DNA of 64,000 nt. Origin: an uncultured Eubacteriales bacterium (GTDB lineage Bacteria; Bacillota; Clostridia; Christensenellales; CAG-138). The notes under the pieces were generated by a model. That model saw only the letters and a program-made list of their open reading frames with translations, made no database searches and had not been told where the DNA came from. Numbering within the stretch: position 1 is the first letter of the stretch; each line of letters starts with the position of its first letter. The DNA lies in the NCBI GenBank assembly GCA_900544555.1, contig UQWD01000001.1, forward strand, positions 1-64,000, given 5' to 3'. Below are positions 60,253 to 64,000 of this stretch, piece by piece. Both the position numbers and the translations under genes were made by a program.

Positions 60253-60716
60253 AAATTCCCCTCTGCTTCATCGCTTCCGTCTTATTTAATTCTATTATAT
60301 TTTACGGTTTTTAGCCGTTATAGTAAAGAGTGTCCTAGGCGCGGCTTTCAGCTCTCCGTTCATATGCTTGACTATCGTGGTAAATCCGTTTTAAAAGCTT
60401 CGGGCGGCGGGCTTTAAGCGCGGGCAGTCAGAAAGCTTCGTATTATAACCATCTATTTCCAAGGATTGTTTAACTGCGTTTCTATCGCGCTTCCAGCCAG
60501 GGTATTTACATTTTTACATATTCACGATAATATTATTGATGGTTCCCGCCGTATTTTTAAGTGCGGTGGTCATTTTGGAAAACCCTTGTAAGTCGGGCCG
60601 TATTCCCTGGGGCTTTACTCGCAATCTGCGGCTTGGCCTCTCGGCTGCCTTTGAAATAGGGGCTATCATTGTGGCGCTGGGCCTCAAAACGGCGCATGCG
60701 CCCTTAAATCCGCTAA
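60253..60716. other. Intergenic, no gene seen
   Basis: Between the flavoprotein and purA. A 71-codon frame here lacks a ribosome site and is not supported. No purine-riboswitch core was recognised. Confidence 0.4.
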
Positions 60717-60770
60717 ATTATGGCGCCGCCGCTTTTCCGGCGGCCTCATAATGCGGCGCGGGAGCGCCGC
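60717..60770 (+). promoter_or_regulatory. Two tandem hairpins in the purA leader
   Basis: First hairpin 60717-60752: ATTATG with CATAAT at the base, and GCCGCCG with CGGCGGC inside. Second hairpin: GCGGCGC (60753-60759) with GCGCCGC (60764-60770). They lie just upstream of the purA ribosome site (GGAGG, 60790). They have no T tract; a role in mRNA stability or translation is possible. Confidence 0.5.
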
Positions 60771-60800
60771 AGTTCAATATATACCGTTTGGAGGATACTT

Positions 60801-62084
60801 ATGGCAACCTGTGCAATCGTGGGCGTCAACTGGGGCGATGAAGGGAAAGGGCGCATGGTCGATTTAATCGCCCAGGGCTACGACGTGGTGGCGCGCTACC
60901 AGGGGGGCAGCAACGCCGGGCATACGGTCATTAATGAGCGTGGAAAATTCGCGTTAAACCTCATACCCTCGGGCATATTCAGGCCCAATGTCGTAAACGT
61001 GCTGGGCAACGGCACTGTTATCTGTCTAGAGCACCTGTGCGGCGAGATGGACATGCTCACGCGCGCGGGCGTTACCATAACCCCGGATAATTTTAAGATA
61101 AGCGAAAGGGCCATCATTGTTTTCCCCTTTCATAAAGCGCAGGATTCGCTTGAGGAGCAGCGCCTGGCCGACGCCAAATACGGCTCAACCAAGCGCGGAA
61201 TCGCCCCGGTTTACAGCGATAAATACCTGAAGAAGGGCATAATGATGGGCGAGCTAATCCATAGCGCATCCCTCCGAGAGCGCTTAAAGGGCATATTGGA
61301 ATGGAAGAATCTGACCATATCCGGCGTATACGGCGCCGAGCCGTTCACGCTTGAGGATATGCTGGAATGGTCCTCGAAATTCGGCTCCAGGCTTATCCCA
61401 TTCATATGCGATACCGGCGCGTATTTGCGCGATGCGGCCAGTCGTGATCTTGATATTTTGTTTGAAGCGCAGCTCGGCGCTTTAAGGGATATTGATTTTG
61501 GCATCTATCCATACACGTCCTCCTCCTCGCCGCTTGCCGCTTACGCGCCGATAGGCGCGGGCGTGCCGGATATGGTTGTGGATGATGTGATTGGCGTCGT
61601 CAAGGCATATTCTACATGTGTCGGAGAAGGCCCCTTCGTTGCCGAATGGTTTGGCCCGGAAGCTGAAGCGCTGCGCGAGGCCGGCGGCGAATACGGCGCG
61701 GCGACGGGCAGGCCGCGCCGGGTCGGCCCCTTCGACGTGGTCGCGACCCGCTACGGCGCGCGCGCGCAGGGCGCGAAGCAAATTGCGCTCACAAAGCTTG
61801 ACGTGCTTTCCTATATGGATAACATCCCGGTATGCACAGCTTATGAAATCGACGGCGTTCGGACGGAGGAGTTCCCATTTACCGCGCTTTTATCAAAAGC
61901 GCGGCCCGTTATCGAGTATCTGCCCGGGTGGGGCTGCGATATAAGCCGGATACGACGCTTTGCGGATTTGCCCGCTGCAGCGAGGGACTATGTGCTGTAT
62001 ATTGAGCAAAAGCTTGGCCGCCCAATCACATATATTTCCGTAGGGGCGGGCCGTGACGAGATTATTGAAAGGGAGAGGGCGTAG
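60801..62084 (+). CDS. purA: Adenylosuccinate synthetase
   Basis: 427 residues. GTP/IMP site VGVNWGDEGKGRMVDLIAQG and the conserved QGGSNAGHTV with catalytic His; later SSSPLAAYAPIGAGVP and AKQIALTKLDVLSYMD are typical. It makes adenylosuccinate from IMP and Asp. ATG at 60801 has GGAGG seven bases upstream. purB follows after 3 bp, so the pair forms the IMP-to-AMP branch in one transcript. Confidence 0.97.
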   Translation: MATCAIVGVNWGDEGKGRMVDLIAQGYDVVARYQGGSNAGHTVINERGKFALNLIPSGIFRPNVVNVLGNGTVICLEHLCGEMDMLTRAGVTITPDNFKISERAIIVFPFHKAQDSLEEQRLADAKYGSTKRGIAPVYSDKYLKKGIMMGELIHSASLRERLKGILEWKNLTISGVYGAEPFTLEDMLEWSSKFGSRLIPFICDTGAYLRDAASRDLDILFEAQLGALRDIDFGIYPYTSSSSPLAAYAPIGAGVPDMVVDDVIGVVKAYSTCVGEGPFVAEWFGPEAEALREAGGEYGAATGRPRRVGPFDVVATRYGARAQGAKQIALTKLDVLSYMDNIPVCTAYEIDGVRTEEFPFTALLSKARPVIEYLPGWGCDISRIRRFADLPAAARDYVLYIEQKLGRPITYISVGAGRDEIIERERA

Positions 62085-62087
62085 GAT

Positions 62088-63506
62088 ATGGAACATGCGA
62101 AATATGAAAGCCCGCTATCGTCCCGTTACGCCTCGCCCTACATGCTTAAGCTGTTTTCAGCGGATACGCGTTACCATACCTGGCGTAAGCTTTGGGTTGC
62201 GCTGGCCGAGGCCGAGCATGAGCTTGGCCTTCCGGTAACGGCGGAACAGGTTGAGGAACTGCGCCTCCACGCTCATGACGATATCGATTATGAAACCGTA
62301 GCCGCAAAAGAAAAGGAAATCCGCCATGACGTGATGGCGCATATTTACGCCTACGGCCTCTCCTGCCCGAAGGCGGCGGGCGTCATCCATTTGGGCGCGA
62401 CGAGCTGCTTCGTTACGGACAATGCGGATCTCATACTATACCGTGACGGGCTTTTGTATCTGCGCAGGCAGCTCCTGAGCGTGATGAAGGCGTTAAGCGG
62501 TTTTGCCGCCCGCTATAAGGCGCTTCCGACGCTGGGCTATACGCACTTCCAGCCCGCCCAGCTTGTAACAGTTGGCAAGCGCGCCTGTTTGTGGCTTGAG
62601 GATTTGGCGCTCGATCTTGAGGAAATGGATTTTACGCTAAAAAGCTTTAGGCTGCTTGGCAGCAGGGGGACCACCGGCACGGAGGCAAGCTTTTTAAGCT
62701 TGTTCGACGGCGATGGAAGCAAGGTGGACGCGCTCAACGCGCGAATCTCCCAAAGTTTTGGTTTTCAAAGCATATTCCCCGTATCGGGTCAAACCTACCC
62801 ACGCAAGTTTGACAGCCGCATATTAAACTTGCTCTCGTCTATCGCGCAGAGCGCATACCGGTTCGCGAACGATTTGCGCCTTCTTCAGCACCTCAGGCAG
62901 GTTGAGGAACCATTTGAAAAAAACCAGGTCGGCTCGTCCGCCATGGCTTATAAGCGCAACCCCATGCGCTGCGAGCGTATCTGTTCGCTTGCGCGTTATG
63001 TGATGGCCGATGCGGCAAACGCGCCGATGACAGCCTCCGTCCAGTGGTTTGAACGCACGCTGGATGATTCGGCAAACCGCCGCATATCCATGCCTGAGGG
63101 CTTTTTGGCGATAGACGCGGTATTGCGCCTGATGCGCAACGTCGCATCCGGCCTCGTGGTAAACGAAAAAATCGTGGACAGGGCGGTTCGCGAATACCTG
63201 CCATTTATCGCTACGGAAAACCTGCTGATGAGCGCCGTTAAGAAGGGCGCGGGCAGGCAGGCCATGCACGAGCTGATACGTGCGCATTCCATGGCGGCCA
63301 CCGCGAGAATGAAGGAAGGGGAGCCGTGCGATCTTCTGAGCCGGCTGGCCGCGGATGAACGGTTCCCGCTGTCGGCGGATGAAATCACGGCCGTGCTGGA
63401 ACCGTCAGCCTTTATCGGCCGGTGCCCGGAGCAGGTGGATAAGTTCCTATCCGTTCTGCCTTCGTTTGACGATGTGGATGACGTTGAATGTGAATTAAGC
63501 GTTTAG
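62088..63506 (+). CDS. purB: Adenylosuccinate lyase
   Basis: 472 residues; fumarase/aspartase superfamily. Signature GSSAMAYKRNPMRCERI contains the catalytic Ser and Lys region, TSCFVTDNAD and GYTHFQPAQ supply the other conserved blocks. It cleaves adenylosuccinate and SAICAR. Length is typical of the longer PurB form. Codon use matches the core. The transcript may end near 63590 (GGTC/GACC hairpin), a weak signal. 63507-63755 holds no other gene. Confidence 0.97.
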   Translation: MEHAKYESPLSSRYASPYMLKLFSADTRYHTWRKLWVALAEAEHELGLPVTAEQVEELRLHAHDDIDYETVAAKEKEIRHDVMAHIYAYGLSCPKAAGVIHLGATSCFVTDNADLILYRDGLLYLRRQLLSVMKALSGFAARYKALPTLGYTHFQPAQLVTVGKRACLWLEDLALDLEEMDFTLKSFRLLGSRGTTGTEASFLSLFDGDGSKVDALNARISQSFGFQSIFPVSGQTYPRKFDSRILNLLSSIAQSAYRFANDLRLLQHLRQVEEPFEKNQVGSSAMAYKRNPMRCERICSLARYVMADAANAPMTASVQWFERTLDDSANRRISMPEGFLAIDAVLRLMRNVASGLVVNEKIVDRAVREYLPFIATENLLMSAVKKGAGRQAMHELIRAHSMAATARMKEGEPCDLLSRLAADERFPLSADEITAVLEPSAFIGRCPEQVDKFLSVLPSFDDVDDVECELSV

Positions 63507-63755
63507 CTAGATTCCCTTTATCCTCGTCGGGCAGGTCTATTCAGGTAAGGTAAATTATCTGCAATTTTAGATTTCACGGGTCGTTCAATGACCGGCGGCT
63601 TTGTTTGGCTGATAAGGTTAACCAAGACGGGCGGAGGGCATACCGCGTGAAAGCCTTCCGCCCATACGCAGTTTCGCAAATTGGTTATCATTGGCATATT
63701 AACCATTATGGCTTTGCAGATTTTATATAGGAGATAAATTATTTTACGGCAAGGC

Positions 63756-63784
63756 TTGACATCCATTAACTCGTATGCTAATAT
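63756..63784 (+). promoter_or_regulatory. Promoter of the tRNA genes
   Basis: Perfect TTGACA (63756-63761), 17-bp spacer, TAATAT (63779-63784), 27 bp before the first tRNA. Confidence 0.85.
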
Positions 63785-63810
63785 AGTCTTTGCCGTTGAA
63801 AAACGGACGT

Positions 63811-63887
63811 CGCGGGGTGGAGCAGTCTGGTAGCTCATCGGGCTCATAACCCGAAGGTCGTTGGTTCAAATCCTTCCCCCGCAACCA
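63811..63887 (+). tRNA. Initiator tRNA-fMet(CAU)
   Basis: 77 nt with encoded CCA. Acceptor CGCGGGG pairs with CCCCGCA so position 1-72 is the unpaired C-A of initiators, and the anticodon stem has three G-C pairs next to the loop (GGGCTCATAACCC). Anticodon CAU. T arm GGTTCAAAT. Confidence 0.95.
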
Positions 63888-63890
63888 AAG

Positions 63891-63919
63891 GAATGCGCGA
63901 ATCTGAGATTCGCGCATTC
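63891..63919 (+). terminator. Hairpin between the two tRNA genes
   Basis: GAATGCGCGAATC (63891-63903) pairs perfectly with 63907-63919 around TGA. No T tract; more likely an RNase processing hairpin than a terminator. Confidence 0.5.
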
Positions 63920-63925
63920 AAACAT

Positions 63926-64000
63926 GGCGGCGTAGCTCAGTTGGCTAGAGCATTCGGTTCATACCCGGAGTGTCGTAGGTTCGAGTCCCACCGCCGCTAC
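63926..64000 (+). tRNA. Elongator tRNA-Met(CAU), cut by the window edge
   Basis: Cloverleaf: acceptor GGCGGCG with CGCCGCT (G-U at 1-72), D loop AGCTCAGTTGGCTAGAGC, anticodon stem TTCGG/CCGGA around TTCATAC, T arm GGTTCGAGTCC. The anticodon is CAU; with C1-A72 absent it is an elongator Met tRNA, although an Ile2 (lysidine) identity cannot be excluded. The last two bases of CCA fall beyond the window. Confidence 0.9.

Noticed and set aside
60536..60751. 71-codon frame before purA
   Set aside because: No ribosome site, and its end runs through the hairpin at 60717-60752.
60253..60800. Purine riboswitch before purA
   Set aside because: The conserved loop pairs and junction of the purine aptamer are not visible; only simple GC hairpins are present.

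Overview
The window looks like chromosomal DNA of a Gram-positive, endospore-lineage anaerobe of the class Clostridia. The support is a Spo0A homologue, a SpoIIP-type amidase, a class B sortase, SipW/TasA-type secretion, OppABCDF and MsmX-type ABC proteins, canonical AGGAGG ribosome sites, a Gram-positive LexA box and a yybP-ykoY riboswitch. The core has mid-to-high GC with many GCG/GGC codons, whereas the first ~9 kb and the McrBC region are visibly more AT-rich. A Christensenellales-like lineage would fit, but that is inference; no rRNA is present to place it.

Layout. 1-3.6 kb is a graveyard of integrative-element DNA: a truncated ICE sigma-like gene, a decayed XRE regulator, a TnpV tail, a TetR regulator with its own tandem operators, a truncated flavodoxin-type reductase and an MGMT-family fragment. 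3.6-8.7 kb is a minus-strand SipW operon (PPQTG-anchored protein, two TasA/camelysin-like proteins, a decayed beta-helix gene, SipW) that probably builds a surface fibre. A CPBP protease and an McrBC restriction pair with an EVE-like domain inside the AAA+ protein follow. From 14.4 kb the content is housekeeping: a membrane beta-propeller protein, RadA, then a five-gene oligopeptide transporter read leftwards whose permease OppC carries a seven-repeat RCC1 propeller and whose ATPase OppF carries a ~200-residue coiled-coil insert. A fourfold 109-bp tandem repeat with promoter sequences lies upstream of it.

26-41 kb holds a GDPD, MurC, an SOS-controlled sigma-like regulator divergent from DegV, an OadB/OadG pair under a Mn2+ riboswitch, an orphan TIR-STING protein, a TetR-MMPL-YhgE-like export set, a metallo-beta-lactamase-fold hydrolase, a DnaA-box cluster and Spo0A. 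This Spo0A has Glu in place of the phospho-acceptor Asp and is preceded by an 18-codon leader ORF.

42-64 kb holds a Gate-domain transporter, lipoproteins, SpoIIP, a frameshifted ANT(6), a PspA/YdjG/SPFH envelope-stress group leading into a lipoprotein sortase B, a maltose acetyltransferase, MsmX, an aconitase-family hydratase, a flavoprotein, purA-purB and two tRNA-Met genes (initiator and elongator). A non-coding element with covarying hairpins occurs at 5.5 and 58.5 kb, with a weaker relative at 43.8 kb.

The strongest candidates for new biology are the RCC1-OppC/coiled-coil-OppF transporter with its tandem promoter array, the orphan TIR-STING gene divergent from a Mn-riboswitch OadB/OadG unit, the phosphomimetic-like Spo0A, and the structured dispersed repeat. 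All calls are from reading the sequence; no database search was possible.
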